This document shows positions 18,745 to 27,532 of a stretch of DNA of 64,000 bases, one piece after another. Source of the DNA: Marmoricola sp. (GTDB lineage: Bacteria > Actinomycetota > Actinomycetes > Propionibacteriales > Nocardioidaceae); NCBI GenBank assembly GCA_025964775.1, contig JAOPYE010000010.1, forward strand, positions 62,001 to 126,000, read 5' to 3'. The notes under the pieces are model-generated. The model had not been told where the DNA came from. It made no database searches and saw only the letters and a list, made by a program, of their open reading frames with translations. Position 1 is the first letter of the stretch, and each line of letters opens with the position of its first letter. A program made the position numbers and the translations under genes.

Positions 18745-19898
18745 CGGCCGACGGCCTCGAGCACCAACGGCACCCCGGGCCGGTACGCCAGGTGCACGTA
18801 CGACGGCGCGTCCAGGACGGCGTAGTGCGCCCGGGCGCCGGTGCTCAGCCGCCCGATGTCGACCCGTCCCAGCGCAGCCGCTCCCCCGGCCGTCGCCGCG
18901 TGCACGGCCTCGGCCGGCGTCATCCCCATCTCCCGCACTGCCAGCGCGATGCACAGCGGCAGCGAGGAGGAGTAGCACGATCCGGGGTTGCAGTCGCTGG
19001 CCAGGGCGACCCGGACCCCGGCGTCCAGGAGCCGCCGCGCATCCGGGTACGGCGACCGGGTGCTGAACTCGACGCCCGGCAACAACGTGGCGATCGTGCC
19101 GCTGCTCGCCAGCGCCTCGACGTCGGCGTCGTCGAGATACGTGCAGTGGTCGACGGCGACCAGCCCGAGCTCGCAGGCGAGCTGCACCCCTGGGCCCGGG
19201 CCGAGCTGGTTCGCGTGCAGGCGGCCACCGAGGCCCACCGCACCGCCAGCCGTGAGCACCGCGCGGGCCTGGTCGGCGTCGAACGCGCCGGTCTCGCAGA
19301 AGGCGTCGATCCAGCGGGCATGGGGAGCCGCAGCCTGCAACATCGGGCCGGTGACCAGGTCGACGTACCCGGCCGGATCCTCGGCGTACTCGGGCGGCAC
19401 GACATGGGCTCCGAGGAAGGTGGTCTCCTCGGTGAAGGCGCGCGCGATCGCCAGCGACCTGGCCTCATCGGTGACCGTGAGCCCGTAGCCGCTCTTGATC
19501 TCGACCGTCGTGGTCCCCTGTCTGCGCATCTCCGTGACGAGCCGGGCCACCTGGGCCGTCAGCTGTTCGTCGGTCGCAGCGCGGGTCGCACTCACCGTCG
19601 AGCCGATTCCCCCTGCGGCGTAGGGCTTTCCGGCCATCCGGGCGGTGAACTCGGAGGCCCGGTCACCGGCGAACACCAGGTGGGCGTGCGAGTCGACGAA
19701 GCCCGGGATCACAGCACGCCCGCCGAGGTCCTGGACGACGTCGGTGACCGGCGCAGAGGCTTGGGGTCCGACCCAGACGACGTGCCCGGCCTCGACGACC
19801 AGCGCCGCGTCGCGGATCAGTCCGAGCGCTGAGCCGTCGCCGAGAGCCGGGTCGTTCGTGACGAGCTCGCCGATGTTGCGCAGGAGCAGGTTGGTCAC
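18741..19898 (-). CDS. hutI: Imidazolonepropionase
   Basis: A 385-residue amidohydrolase-fold enzyme that opens 4-imidazolone-5-propionate to N-formimidoyl-L-glutamate, step three of histidine breakdown. The metal-binding HAHLVFAG motif, the substrate motifs KSGYG and HANQ, the third histidine site DHCTYL and the terminal ASDCNPGS are all present, as in characterised HutI. The GTG start at 19896-19898 overlaps the hutF stop by four bases (GTGA). A longer upstream reading frame exists but overlaps hutF in another frame. Confidence 0.96.
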   Translation of the reverse strand: MTNLLLRNIGELVTNDPALGDGSALGLIRDAALVVEAGHVVWVGPQASAPVTDVVQDLGGRAVIPGFVDSHAHLVFAGDRASEFTARMAGKPYAAGGIGSTVSATRAATDEQLTAQVARLVTEMRRQGTTTVEIKSGYGLTVTDEARSLAIARAFTEETTFLGAHVVPPEYAEDPAGYVDLVTGPMLQAAAPHARWIDAFCETGAFDADQARAVLTAGGAVGLGGRLHANQLGPGPGVQLACELGLVAVDHCTYLDDADVEALASSGTIATLLPGVEFSTRSPYPDARRLLDAGVRVALASDCNPGSCYSSSLPLCIALAVREMGMTPAEAVHAATAGGAAALGRVDIGRLSTGARAHYAVLDAPSYVHLAYRPGVPLVLEAVGR

Positions 19899-21157
19899 GG
19901 CAACAACCGTACGTCTGCGGCAGTCGCCGAGAACACGATCGTTTCCGCACTGGCCCCGGTGCCCCGGGTCCGCCAGCTGCCCAGGTCGACGACGGCGAGG
20001 TCGGCGCGCTGACCGACGGCGATGCGACCCGTGTCGTCGAAGCCGAGGGACGCGTGACCGGTCGGACCGGCCGCGTCCAGCAGCTCCGCGGCACTCCAGT
20101 GACCGCGCACCTGCGAGCGCAGGCGTTCGTTCAGCTCGACGGCACGCATCTCCTCGAAGTGATCGATGACGGCATGGCTGTCCGAGCCGAGCGTGAGCCG
20201 GGCGCCGGCGTCGTGGAGCTCGCGCGACGGCCCGATCCCGTCGGCGAGGTCGCGCTCGGTGGTCGGGCAGAAGCACACGAACGACCGCGCCTGGCCGATC
20301 AGCGCGATGTCCTCGGGCGTGAGGTGGGTGGCGTGCACGAGGGTCGTCAGCGGCCCGAGCGCCCCGACCTCGGCCAGCAGCTGCGTCGGCGTCATCCCGT
20401 ACGCCGCCACGCACGCCGCGTTCTCGGCGACCTGCTCGGAGAGGTGGACGTGCAACGGCCGTTCGCGTTCGCGGGCCCAGTCCACGACCGTGCCGAGCTG
20501 GTCGCGCGGGACCGCCCTCACCGAGTGGATCGCGGCACCGACACGGTCGTCGTCGAACGCGGAGACCCGTTCCGCCCAGCGTTCAGCATCACCGTCGCTG
20601 AACCGGCGCTGGACTCCTTCGGGCGCCGTGCCGAACCCCGACGCGAGGTAGCAGGTGTCCAGCAACCGGATCCGGATACCCGCGGCGTCGGCTGCGGCCA
20701 GCAGGGCGCGACCCATCTCGTTGGGGTCGTCGTACGGCGTGCCGTCGGGTTGGTGGTGCAGGTAGTGGAACTCGCCGACCGCGCCGATGCCCGTCGCCAC
20801 CATCTCGGCGTACACGTCGAGGGCGAGCGCGTAGTAGCTGTCCGGTGTGAGCTCGGCAGCGGTCGCGTACATCTGCTCGCGCCAGGTCCAGAAAGTGCCG
20901 CGCTCGGTCTGGGTGTGGCCGCGCAAGGCCCGGTGGAAGGCGTGCGAGTGGCAGTTCGCGAACCGCGGGATCGTGATCCCCGAGACCGTCGCTGGCTGAG
21001 GAAGGGCCCCCGGGGCCGGTCTCGAAACCTCGGTGATCATGCCCGCTTCGACAGCCAGCCCGACGTCCTCAACCACGACCCCGTCCACCAGCGCATGCTC
21101 CAAGTGGTACCCGGCTTGTCCTGAGGAGGGCGGGCAGCGCCCGTCTCGAAGGGTCAC
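19895..21157 (-). CDS. hutF: Formimidoylglutamate deiminase
   Basis: A 420-residue amidohydrolase that converts N-formimidoyl-L-glutamate to N-formyl-L-glutamate and ammonia, the deiminase branch of histidine catabolism. Metal and active-site motifs are [18 protein letters not shown] and GSDSHA. The GTG start overlaps the stop of the upstream M20 gene by four bases. Residues 1-15 and about 44-54 are encoded by two copies of a dispersed palindromic repeat, which is unusual for a housekeeping enzyme. The first conserved block follows at about residue 62, so the core fold should be unaffected. Confidence 0.95.
   Translation of the reverse strand: MTLRDGRCPPSSGQAGYHLEHALVDGVVVEDVGLAVEAGMITEVSRPAPGALPQPATVSGITIPRFANCHSHAFHRALRGHTQTERGTFWTWREQMYATAAELTPDSYYALALDVYAEMVATGIGAVGEFHYLHHQPDGTPYDDPNEMGRALLAAADAAGIRIRLLDTCYLASGFGTAPEGVQRRFSDGDAERWAERVSAFDDDRVGAAIHSVRAVPRDQLGTVVDWARERERPLHVHLSEQVAENAACVAAYGMTPTQLLAEVGALGPLTTLVHATHLTPEDIALIGQARSFVCFCPTTERDLADGIGPSRELHDAGARLTLGSDSHAVIDHFEEMRAVELNERLRSQVRGHWSAAELLDAAGPTGHASLGFDDTGRIAVGQRADLAVVDLGSWRTRGTGASAETIVFSATAADVRLLP
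20994..21029 (-). repeat. Dispersed palindromic repeat, copy 2, inside hutF
   Basis: Read on the minus strand it begins GGTTTCGAGACCGG and ends CCTTCCTCAGCC, with a GC-rich self-complementary centre (GGCCCCGGGGGCC). It is translated within hutF as part of [15 protein letters not shown]. Confidence 0.65.
21121..21152 (-). repeat. Dispersed palindromic repeat, copy 3, at the hutF start
   Basis: On the minus strand it begins CCTTCGAGACGGGCGC and ends CCCGCCCTCCTCAG. It supplies the first codons of hutF ([12 protein letters not shown]). It shares its ends with the copies at 43312 and 20994. Confidence 0.65.
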
Positions 21158-22365
21158 GAGACCAGCTCCGCCAGGCAGTCCGCGAGGGCCTCGACCCCGA
21201 GCAGGCAGTCGGCCATCCCCGCGTGCTCGGCCGGCGAGTGCGAGACGCCGGTGGGATTGCGGACGAAGAGCATCGCCGTCGGGATGCCTGCGGCTGCAAG
21301 CACCCCGGCGTCGTGCCCCGCCGCTGTCGGGATGACCGGCCGCCTCGGGTCCGTCAAGCTCGCGAGCCGTTCGGTCAGCGGCACGTCGAAGCGAACCGCG
21401 GGCGACACCGATTCGACGGTCAGCTCCAGAGCCGTCCCGTCGCGTCCGGCGCGATCGCGTGCCTGCTGCTCGATGGCCGCTACCAGCGTCGCCAGCGCCT
21501 CGTCGCTCGCGCTGCGCGCGTCCAGCCAGGCGGTGACCCTGGACGGAACAGCATTGGTCGCGTTCGGTCCGACGTCGATCCGGCCGAAGGTCGCGCGGGC
21601 ACCAGCCAGCCGGGCCTGCTTGTTGGCAGCCAGCGCGGTCATCGCGTAGGTGAGCATCGGGTCGTGACGATCCGGCATCGCGGTCGTGCCGGCATGGTTG
21701 GCCTGCCCGGTGAAGTCGAACCGGTAGCGACCGTGCGGCCAGATCGCCGACGCGAGACCGACCGGCTCGTCGCGCAGGTCGAGGTCGCGCCCCTGCTCGA
21801 CGTGCAGCTCGAGGTAGCAGCCGACCCGGTCCACCCAGCCCGACCGCCCGAGGCCCGGGTCCACGCCGGCCGCGATCATCGCGTCCAGGAGCGCGACACC
21901 GTCGGGATCACGGAGCTCAGCTGCCCGCTCGGGGGTCGTCGTACCGACGGCGAGCCGGGATCCCAGGCAGGCCAGCCCGAAGCGTGAGCCTTCCTCCTCG
22001 GCGAACACGGCGACCCCGATCGCGCGACCGGGCTGCACGCCGCGATCCCGCAGGACGTCGATCGCGGCGAGCGCCGAGACCACCCCGAGCGGGCCGTCGT
22101 ACGCGCCACCGTCCACGACCGAGTCGAGGTGCGAACCGGTGAGCACCGCCGGCTCTCCGGTGTCGAGCGCCGGCTCCCACCATCCGAGGGTGTTGCCGTT
22201 GCCGTCGTGCTCGACGCGCAGGCCACGTCGTTCGCACTGCTCGACGAACCAGGCGTGGCACTCTCGTTCCGCCGAGGTGAAGGGCTGCCGGAAGTAGCCC
22301 GTGGTCCGGGCCGACCTGCCCACCGGGTCGAGATCGGCCCACATCCGCTCGAAGTCCTCAGGCAT
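21154..22365 (-). CDS. M20-family amidohydrolase (allantoate/N-carbamoyl-amino acid hydrolase type)
   Basis: A 403-residue zinc-dependent amidase. M20 metal ligands are visible: TGSHLDSVVDGGAYDGPLG (His, Asp), FAEEEGSRFG (Glu-Glu), LELHVEQG (His) and VSHSPAEHAG (His). Length and motifs match allantoate amidohydrolase and beta-ureidopropionase. No allantoin genes are nearby; instead the gene is translationally coupled to hutF and hutI. No hutG is present in the window. An inferred role is therefore removal of the formyl group from N-formylglutamate. The ATG at 22363-22365 has GGGAGG just upstream. Confidence 0.9.
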   Translation of the reverse strand: MPEDFERMWADLDPVGRSARTTGYFRQPFTSAERECHAWFVEQCERRGLRVEHDGNGNTLGWWEPALDTGEPAVLTGSHLDSVVDGGAYDGPLGVVSALAAIDVLRDRGVQPGRAIGVAVFAEEEGSRFGLACLGSRLAVGTTTPERAAELRDPDGVALLDAMIAAGVDPGLGRSGWVDRVGCYLELHVEQGRDLDLRDEPVGLASAIWPHGRYRFDFTGQANHAGTTAMPDRHDPMLTYAMTALAANKQARLAGARATFGRIDVGPNATNAVPSRVTAWLDARSASDEALATLVAAIEQQARDRAGRDGTALELTVESVSPAVRFDVPLTERLASLTDPRRPVIPTAAGHDAGVLAAAGIPTAMLFVRNPTGVSHSPAEHAGMADCLLGVEALADCLAELVS

Positions 22366-22399
22366 CCTCGGCCTCCCGGGCACTCGCTAGGCTCGCCGC

Positions 22400-23011
22400 G
22401 TGGAGTTCCAGGACGTGGTCGACCGCCGCAGGATGATCCGCAACTACGCCGATCGCGGAGTCGATCCCGAGATCGTCGAACGGGCTCTGCGCAACGCCAC
22501 CCACGCGCCCAGCGCCGGCTTCAGCCAGGGGTGGGGATTCCTGCTGCTGGACACTCCCGAGGACGTACGTCGCTGGTGGAGCGTCACCACCGATCCGGAG
22601 GCGCTGGCCGACCCCGATGACTGGCTGACCGGGATGATGCGGGCGCCGGTCGTGATCGTGCCGTGCTCGAGCAAGGCGGCTTACCTGAGTCGCTATGCCG
22701 AGGACGACAAGGGGTGGGCGGACCGGGCCGAGAGCCGGTGGCCGGTGCCGTTCTGGCACATGGACGCCGCGATGGCCTCGCTGCTGATCCTCCAGACCGC
22801 GGTCGACGAGGGCCTGGGCGCCTGCTTCTTCGGGATCCCGGTCGAGCGGGTGTCCGCGGTGCGGTCCGAGTTCGCGATCGCCGATGAGTTCGACCCGGTC
22901 GGCGTGATCACGCTCGGCCATCGCGTGACCGATGCCGGCAACCCCGGGTCGCCGGCACGTCGAGCCCGGAAGTCGCTCGACGACATCGTTCACCGCGGCA
23001 CCTGGACCTGA
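22400..23011 (+). CDS. Nitroreductase-family flavoprotein
   Basis: A 203-residue FMN-dependent oxidoreductase. The N-terminal RRRMIRNYADRGVDPEIVER and the loop APSAGFSQGWGFLLL correspond to FMN phosphate- and ring-contacting segments of the family. GLGACFFGIP matches the second flavin segment. The GTG start at 22400 is 34 bases from the divergent M20 gene start. The substrate (quinone, nitro-compound or other) is unknown. Confidence 0.88.
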   Translation: MEFQDVVDRRRMIRNYADRGVDPEIVERALRNATHAPSAGFSQGWGFLLLDTPEDVRRWWSVTTDPEALADPDDWLTGMMRAPVVIVPCSSKAAYLSRYAEDDKGWADRAESRWPVPFWHMDAAMASLLILQTAVDEGLGACFFGIPVERVSAVRSEFAIADEFDPVGVITLGHRVTDAGNPGSPARRARKSLDDIVHRGTWT

Positions 23012-23208
23012 CACCCGTCCAGTGCACCGTCCCGGGGTAGCCGGGTCAACGCACCGGGCCGTCGGCCCGTCTCGCATCCGAGATCGCCGCAACGGCCCGA
23101 CCTCTGCGTTGCGGTCTCGGGCACGCCGACAACCTCTTAGGCTGGGGGGGTGCGCCTGTCCGACCGACCCGTGAGGCAGCCGTCCGCCACACCTGTGGGG
23201 GACGGCCG

Positions 23209-23859
23209 ATGACCGACCGGCTGCGCAAGCGCTCGGCCCTGGTTGCAGCGGTCGTGGCCACCGTGATCGTCGGGATCTGGGCGTTCTGGCCCCACGGCGG
23301 CAGCACTGCTCCCGCGCCGTACCGGCCACCGGCCGCGCAGGCGGTCGTTCCGGGCTCGGTGTTCAAGCCGACGGTCTGCGGCACGATGGTCACCCACACG
23401 TTCCGGCCGCGCACGATCTCGGCGACGCTCATCGCTCGCGACGCCAACGTGCTGGCGCTCCCGCGCGACGCCAACAACGTCCCGCAGGCACCGCCGCTGT
23501 CCTCGGTCGGCAAGACCGAGTTCGCCTGGGACGAGCCGACGCTGGCGCCGGGAAGTCCCCGCGGCAACGTCCTGTTCAACGCGCACACCTGGCCGGATGA
23601 CAGTGCGATGGGCAACCGCCTGCTCGACCACCTGCACGTCGGCGGCCAGATCATCGTGCGCGGCAAGAACGCCGAGCTCTGCTATCGCGTGACCAAGCGG
23701 ATCGTCATCGAGGCCGCGAACGGATCACCGGCGTACTACGCGAAGGACGGGCCGCCACAACTCGCGCTGATCGTGTGCTCCCCACCACGGCTCGGGCCCG
23801 GTGACTGGCAGAACCGGACGATCTGGTTCGCCTCGCCCGAGAACCAGGCGACCAGCTAA
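23209..23859 (+). CDS. Sortase (class F-like)
   Basis: A 216-residue membrane-anchored transpeptidase. It has an N-terminal signal-anchor helix (ALVAAVVATVIVGIWAF) and a compact sortase domain. The catalytic His126 (LFNAHTWP), Cys190 (LALIVCS) and Arg203 (QNRTIWFA) are all in place. Spacing and the short single-domain form resemble actinobacterial class F sortases, which attach LPxTG-type proteins to the wall. Its stop overlaps that of a convergent small secreted protein with a C-terminal helix and Arg tail. No pilin genes are adjacent. Confidence 0.88.
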   Translation: MTDRLRKRSALVAAVVATVIVGIWAFWPHGGSTAPAPYRPPAAQAVVPGSVFKPTVCGTMVTHTFRPRTISATLIARDANVLALPRDANNVPQAPPLSSVGKTEFAWDEPTLAPGSPRGNVLFNAHTWPDDSAMGNRLLDHLHVGGQIIVRGKNAELCYRVTKRIVIEAANGSPAYYAKDGPPQLALIVCSPPRLGPGDWQNRTIWFASPENQATS

Positions 23860-24086
23860 CTGACGTCGCCGTCGGTACGGCGGCGCAGCGGACGCTCGCT
23901 GAGCGTGCGTCGCAGGACGGCGACGCCGCAGAGAACCAGCACGACGCCGACGAACAGCGCCCAGAGCGGGAACGGCACGTGATCCGGGGATGGCGCCAGC
24001 GACGCAGCTCCGGCACTGGACGTCGCCACGATGCTCGCGAATGCGACCAGGACTGCGACCACAAGAGTTTGACGCGCGCGACTCAT
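23856..24086 (-). CDS. Small secreted protein with C-terminal membrane helix
   Basis: A 76-residue protein starting at the ATG at 24084-24086, with GGAGGA upstream. It has an N-terminal signal peptide (RQTLVVAVLVAFASIVATSS, then AGA), a very short exposed segment (ASLAPSPDHVPFP), a hydrophobic helix (LWALFVGVVLVLCGVAVL) and an Arg-rich tail. The overall plan is like a sortase substrate, but there is no LPxTG motif. It is convergent with the sortase gene. Function is unknown. Confidence 0.65.
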   Translation of the reverse strand: MSRARQTLVVAVLVAFASIVATSSAGAASLAPSPDHVPFPLWALFVGVVLVLCGVAVLRRTLSERPLRRRTDGDVS

Positions 24087-24179
24087 GATGAGTTCCTCCG
24101 AAGTTCCCATGGCGGCCTGCGCGAGCGCGCAGGCGTCACTGGTGTGACGATGGTGCCCGCGATCACTGACGCCGAAACC

Positions 24180-24194
24180 AGAAGAATTTCTTCT
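24180..24194. promoter_or_regulatory. Perfect 15-base palindrome upstream of the DUF1992 gene
   Basis: AGAAGAA-T-TTCTTCT lies 36 bases upstream of the DUF1992 start. It is AT-rich against a GC-rich background and looks like an operator. No regulator is identified. Confidence 0.4.
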
Positions 24195-24230
24195 CCGACT
24201 TCCCGATATCCTCGGTACCAGGTGAACGCG

Positions 24231-24689
24231 ATGAGCCAGGACGGGACCAGCGAACAATCCGAGCCGGGGCGCGGGACCGATCCCCGCACCGGTGAGTCGG
24301 CCGCTGCGCTGCGGATGCGGCACCAGGCCCGGTGGGTCGACCTGCAGATCCAGCAAGCCATGGCGCGTGGCGAGTTCGACGATCTCCCGGGCGCCGGGAA
24401 ACCGCTCGAATCCCTCGACAGCGACCCGGACTGGTGGCTCAAGCGCCTCATCGAGCGCGAACGGATCACCGGCGTCCTGCCCGAAGCGCTCCAGCTGCGC
24501 AAGGACGACGCCGAGCTCGACGCGATTCTCGACCGGGAGACCTCGGAGTCCGTCGTACGGGACCTGCTCGAGCAGTTCAACCGACGAATCATCAACGCCC
24601 GGCGCCAGCTCCAGGGTGGTCCGCCGGTGATCACCCCGCTGCGCGACACCGACGCGGACGTTACCTCTTGGACGGCGCGGAGGCGGTAG
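24231..24689 (+). CDS. DnaJ-homologue DUF1992 domain protein
   Basis: A 152-residue soluble protein. The segment WVDLQIQQAMARGEFDDLPG, then GKPLE, is the signature of DUF1992 (DnaJ homologue subfamily C member 28 type), though there is no J domain. The C-terminus is helical and charged. The ATG at 24231 follows AGGTGA. The last base triplet, its TAG stop, is the first three bases of the palindromic repeat at 24687-24745. Confidence 0.85.
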   Translation: MSQDGTSEQSEPGRGTDPRTGESAAALRMRHQARWVDLQIQQAMARGEFDDLPGAGKPLESLDSDPDWWLKRLIERERITGVLPEALQLRKDDAELDAILDRETSESVVRDLLEQFNRRIINARRQLQGGPPVITPLRDTDADVTSWTARRR

Positions 24690-24745
24690 TCCGGCACGTT
24701 TTGGCCCCCAATGGCGCTGATTTGGGGCGAGAACGTGCCGGACTA
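24687..24745. repeat. 59-base palindromic repeat, copy A, flanking the nuclease gene
   Basis: Left arm TAGTCCGGCACGTT and right arm AACGTGCCGGACTA are exact complements; the inner stem continues with a few mismatches through GGCCCC and GGGGC. It supplies a TAG stop to the DUF1992 gene on the plus strand and another to the nuclease gene on the minus strand. A related copy is at 25816-25873. It could also act as a bidirectional terminator. Confidence 0.85.
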
Positions 24746-25723
24746 TCGGTCTTGGAACCAGGGCGGAGCGTCGAGGGTCCAAGATCGCCGCGATGCCGGA
24801 AGGAACAGGGCGCGATTTCGGGCTGCGCGCATACGGCGTACGACGCGATCAGGGTCGCGGAGGTCCCCTCGCACGACGGTGAAGTACTCGAATCCATGGT
24901 CGCGGAACCGCTGTTCGCGTTCGATGTCACCTCGTCGACGGTCTCGCTCGAGGTGATCGACGCCGTCGTATTCGCCGATCACCCCAGCCACGGGATCCAA
25001 CAGGTCGGGATAGCCGAGAAGTTGACCCGCGAGGTCGAACACCGGGCTGTTGCACAGAGGTGGGGGCAAACCGGCGTCGAGAATCCAGACGAGCCTCATT
25101 CGGCTCTCCTGAGGCGACCGGCTGTGGTCGTGAGCAAGCGAGAGCGCCTGACGGACCAACGGCACACCCCGCCAGGCCGGCCGAATCGCGACGTAGCCGG
25201 CGAACGACTCGACCGCCGTCAAGCCGGCAGCTATCGCCATGTCGATCGCAACAGCGCCTTCGCGTTTCGTTCCGATGGCGCGGACCTCGTCGAACAGGGC
25301 ACGCGCCACGATCGAGCACCTCAAGCCGTCGACCTCCTCCATCTCCGCGGGAGGAAACTGCTCCTTGGTCACCGCCACACCGACGCTCGATCGGATGTTG
25401 TCCCCGGCACCGCCCAGCAGCATGGGCACTGGTCTGACAGAGCCGTCCAGAGAAAGACCCGTGAAGTACGAAGCGCCACGCCAGCGCAGCGAGGCCCAGC
25501 CGCTGACGGCCCCGCCGAGTGGCAGGCGAACCGCCTGGTCCACGATCCGTTGCTCCGCGGAGTCGGGCGCGCTGACCGGAACGAACCATCCCCGGCAGGC
25601 GCGCCGCCATTGTGGACCTCTCGCCTGCTTCGGCGTGGGCCCGCGAGCGCCTTCCCGGTCCGCCTTGACCGGATGGACGACCCGGATCGGCGCGCACCAC
25701 GGATCCCATTTTTCGCCTGCCAC
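24743..25723 (-). CDS. AbiEi-like/DUF559 protein with Vsr-type PD-(D/E)xK nuclease domain
   Basis: A protein of about 326 residues if started at the GTG at 25721-25723; the frame stays open upstream to 25825, so the true start is uncertain. The N-terminal part (RRACRGWFVP, GGAVSGWASLRWRGA) resembles AbiEi-type antitoxin-like proteins. The C-terminal domain has LLGYPDLLDPVAGVIGEYDG, then H, RGDIERE and a GFEYFTVV strand. These fit the Asp, Glu, Asp/His and Arg positions of DUF559/Vsr-like endonucleases, so it looks catalytically intact. The gene is bracketed by two copies of a palindrome and separates two parts of the hut region. Confidence 0.75.
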   Translation of the reverse strand: MAGEKWDPWCAPIRVVHPVKADREGARGPTPKQARGPQWRRACRGWFVPVSAPDSAEQRIVDQAVRLPLGGAVSGWASLRWRGASYFTGLSLDGSVRPVPMLLGGAGDNIRSSVGVAVTKEQFPPAEMEEVDGLRCSIVARALFDEVRAIGTKREGAVAIDMAIAAGLTAVESFAGYVAIRPAWRGVPLVRQALSLAHDHSRSPQESRMRLVWILDAGLPPPLCNSPVFDLAGQLLGYPDLLDPVAGVIGEYDGVDHLERDRRRGDIEREQRFRDHGFEYFTVVRGDLRDPDRVVRRMRAARNRALFLPASRRSWTLDAPPWFQDR

Positions 25724-25815
25724 TGATCCAAGATCGAAGAGGCTTTGGTGCGGCACATGGTGATGTCGCACGACAGTGGAAACGGCCGCTGATCGAGAGC
25801 CTGTGCGTGACCGAC

Positions 25816-25873
25816 AGTCCGGCACGAATTGGCCCCCGGATGGCCAATTTCAGGGCTAAAACGTGCCGGACTA
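25816..25873. repeat. Palindromic repeat, copy B, flanking the nuclease gene
   Basis: Outer arms AGTCCGGCACG and CGTGCCGGACT are exact complements, with an imperfect inner stem (GGCCC with GGGCT). The right end continues CTATCGCTC, close to CTATCGGTC after copy A. The bases CTA at 25871-25873 are the TAG stop codon of hutU on the minus strand. Confidence 0.85.
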
Positions 25874-27532
25874 TCGCTCCGTCATCGGCACCCGCACACC
25901 ACGGTCAGCGGCAACCTCGGCGGCCAGGTCGTACCCCGCGTCGACGTGCCGGATGACGCCCATGCCCGGGTCGTTGGTCAGCACCCGCTCGATCTTCTCG
26001 GCCGCGAGGGCGGTGCCGTCGGCGACGCAGACCTGGCCGGCGTGGATCGATCGACCCATGCCGACCCCGCCACCGTGGTGGATCGAGACCCAGGTCGCGC
26101 CGGAGGCGGTGTTGACCAGGGCGTTCAGCAGGGCCCAGTCCGCGATGGCGTCCGAGCCGTCCAGCATCGCCTCGGTCTCCCTGTACGGCGACGCGACCGA
26201 TCCGCAGTCGAGGTGGTCGCGGCCGATCACGATCGGTGCCGACAGCTCGCCCGAGGCGACCATCTCGTTGAACTTCAGCCCCGCGAGGTGCCGTTCGCCG
26301 TACCCGAGCCAGCAGATCCGCGCGGGCAGCCCCTGGAACTGGACGCGCTCCTGGGCCATCCGGATCCACTTCTGCAGCCGCGCGTTCTCGGGAAAGAGCT
26401 CAAGGATCGCTTCGTCGGTCTTGCGGATGTCCTCGGGATCACCGGAGAGCGCGGCCCAGCGGAAGGGTCCCTTGCCCTCGCAGAACAGTGGCCGGATGTA
26501 CGCCGGCACGAAACCCGGGAAGTCGAACGCACGGTCGTAGCCGCCCTTGCGGGCCTCGTCGCGGATCGAGTTGCCGTAGTCGAAGACCTCCGCACCGGCG
26601 TCGGCGAATTCGACCATCGCGCGGACGTGCGTCGCCATCGAGGCCTGCGCCTCCTTGGTGAACCCGGCAGGGTCGGCGGCTGCCGCGTCGTGCCAGTCCT
26701 CGAACGCGATCCCGGCCGGCAGGTAGGACAACGGGTCGTGCGCCGAGGTCTGGTCGGTGACGATGTCGATGGGCGCCCCGGACTCGAGCAGGGCACCGAA
26801 GCCGATGGCCGCGTTGCCCAGAACCCCGATGGACAGGGGCTTTCGGGCATCGCGCGCCTCGACTGCCAGCGACACTGCATGCGCGAGCGAGTCCGCCTGG
26901 ACGTCGAGGTAGCGGTGCTCGATCCGGCGCGTGATCCTGGACTGGTCGACGTCGATGCAGATCGCGACACCGTCGTTCATCGTGACCGCGAGCGGCTGCG
27001 CGCCGCCCATGCCGCCCAGGCCTGCGGTCAGGGTGATGGTGCCGGCCAGGGTCCCGCCGAACCTCTTGTCAGCGACGGCCGCAAAGGTCTCGAAGGTGCC
27101 CTGCAGGATGCCCTGGGTGCCGATGTAGATCCACGACCCTGCGGTCATCTGTCCGTACATCGTCAGGCCGAGGTCCTCGAGACGCCGGAACTCCTCCCAG
27201 TTGGCCCAGTCCCCGACCAGGTTGGAGTTGGCGATCAGGACGCGCGGGGCCCAGGGATGGGTGCGCATCACCCCCACGGGCTTGCCGGACTGGACGAGCA
27301 TCGTCTCGTCGTCCGCGAGGGTCGTCAGCGTGCGGACCAGGGCGTCGTACGACTCCCAGTTGCGTGCGGCCTTGCCGGTTCCGCCGTACACGACCAGGTC
27401 TTCCGGGCGTTCGGCGTTCTCGGGGTCGAGGTTGTTCATCAGCATCCGCAGGGGTGCTTCGGTCTGCCAGGAGCGTGCCGTGAGCGTGGTGCCGCGAGCG
27501 GCACGGATGGGCAGGCGTGGGTTGTCGTTCAT
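25871..27532 (-). CDS. hutU: Urocanate hydratase
   Basis: A 553-residue NAD-dependent lyase converting urocanate to 4-imidazolone-5-propionate, step two of histidine catabolism. The full length and conserved blocks are present: [42 protein letters not shown] (NAD site) and the central [19 protein letters not shown] segment. Its start overlaps the hutH stop by four bases (ATGA), so the two are translationally coupled. Its own stop codon is contributed by palindromic repeat copy B. Confidence 0.97.
   Translation of the reverse strand: MNDNPRLPIRAARGTTLTARSWQTEAPLRMLMNNLDPENAERPEDLVVYGGTGKAARNWESYDALVRTLTTLADDETMLVQSGKPVGVMRTHPWAPRVLIANSNLVGDWANWEEFRRLEDLGLTMYGQMTAGSWIYIGTQGILQGTFETFAAVADKRFGGTLAGTITLTAGLGGMGGAQPLAVTMNDGVAICIDVDQSRITRRIEHRYLDVQADSLAHAVSLAVEARDARKPLSIGVLGNAAIGFGALLESGAPIDIVTDQTSAHDPLSYLPAGIAFEDWHDAAAADPAGFTKEAQASMATHVRAMVEFADAGAEVFDYGNSIRDEARKGGYDRAFDFPGFVPAYIRPLFCEGKGPFRWAALSGDPEDIRKTDEAILELFPENARLQKWIRMAQERVQFQGLPARICWLGYGERHLAGLKFNEMVASGELSAPIVIGRDHLDCGSVASPYRETEAMLDGSDAIADWALLNALVNTASGATWVSIHHGGGVGMGRSIHAGQVCVADGTALAAEKIERVLTNDPGMGVIRHVDAGYDLAAEVAADRGVRVPMTER

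Noticed and set aside
24743..25825. Nuclease gene as a pseudogene
   Set aside because: The frame is uninterrupted and the key Asp, Glu, Asp, His and Arg positions are present; only the start is uncertain.
24687..25873. A classical insertion sequence with terminal inverted repeats
   Set aside because: There is no transposase and no target duplication; the two flanking copies are themselves palindromes, and the gene encodes a Vsr/DUF559-type nuclease.
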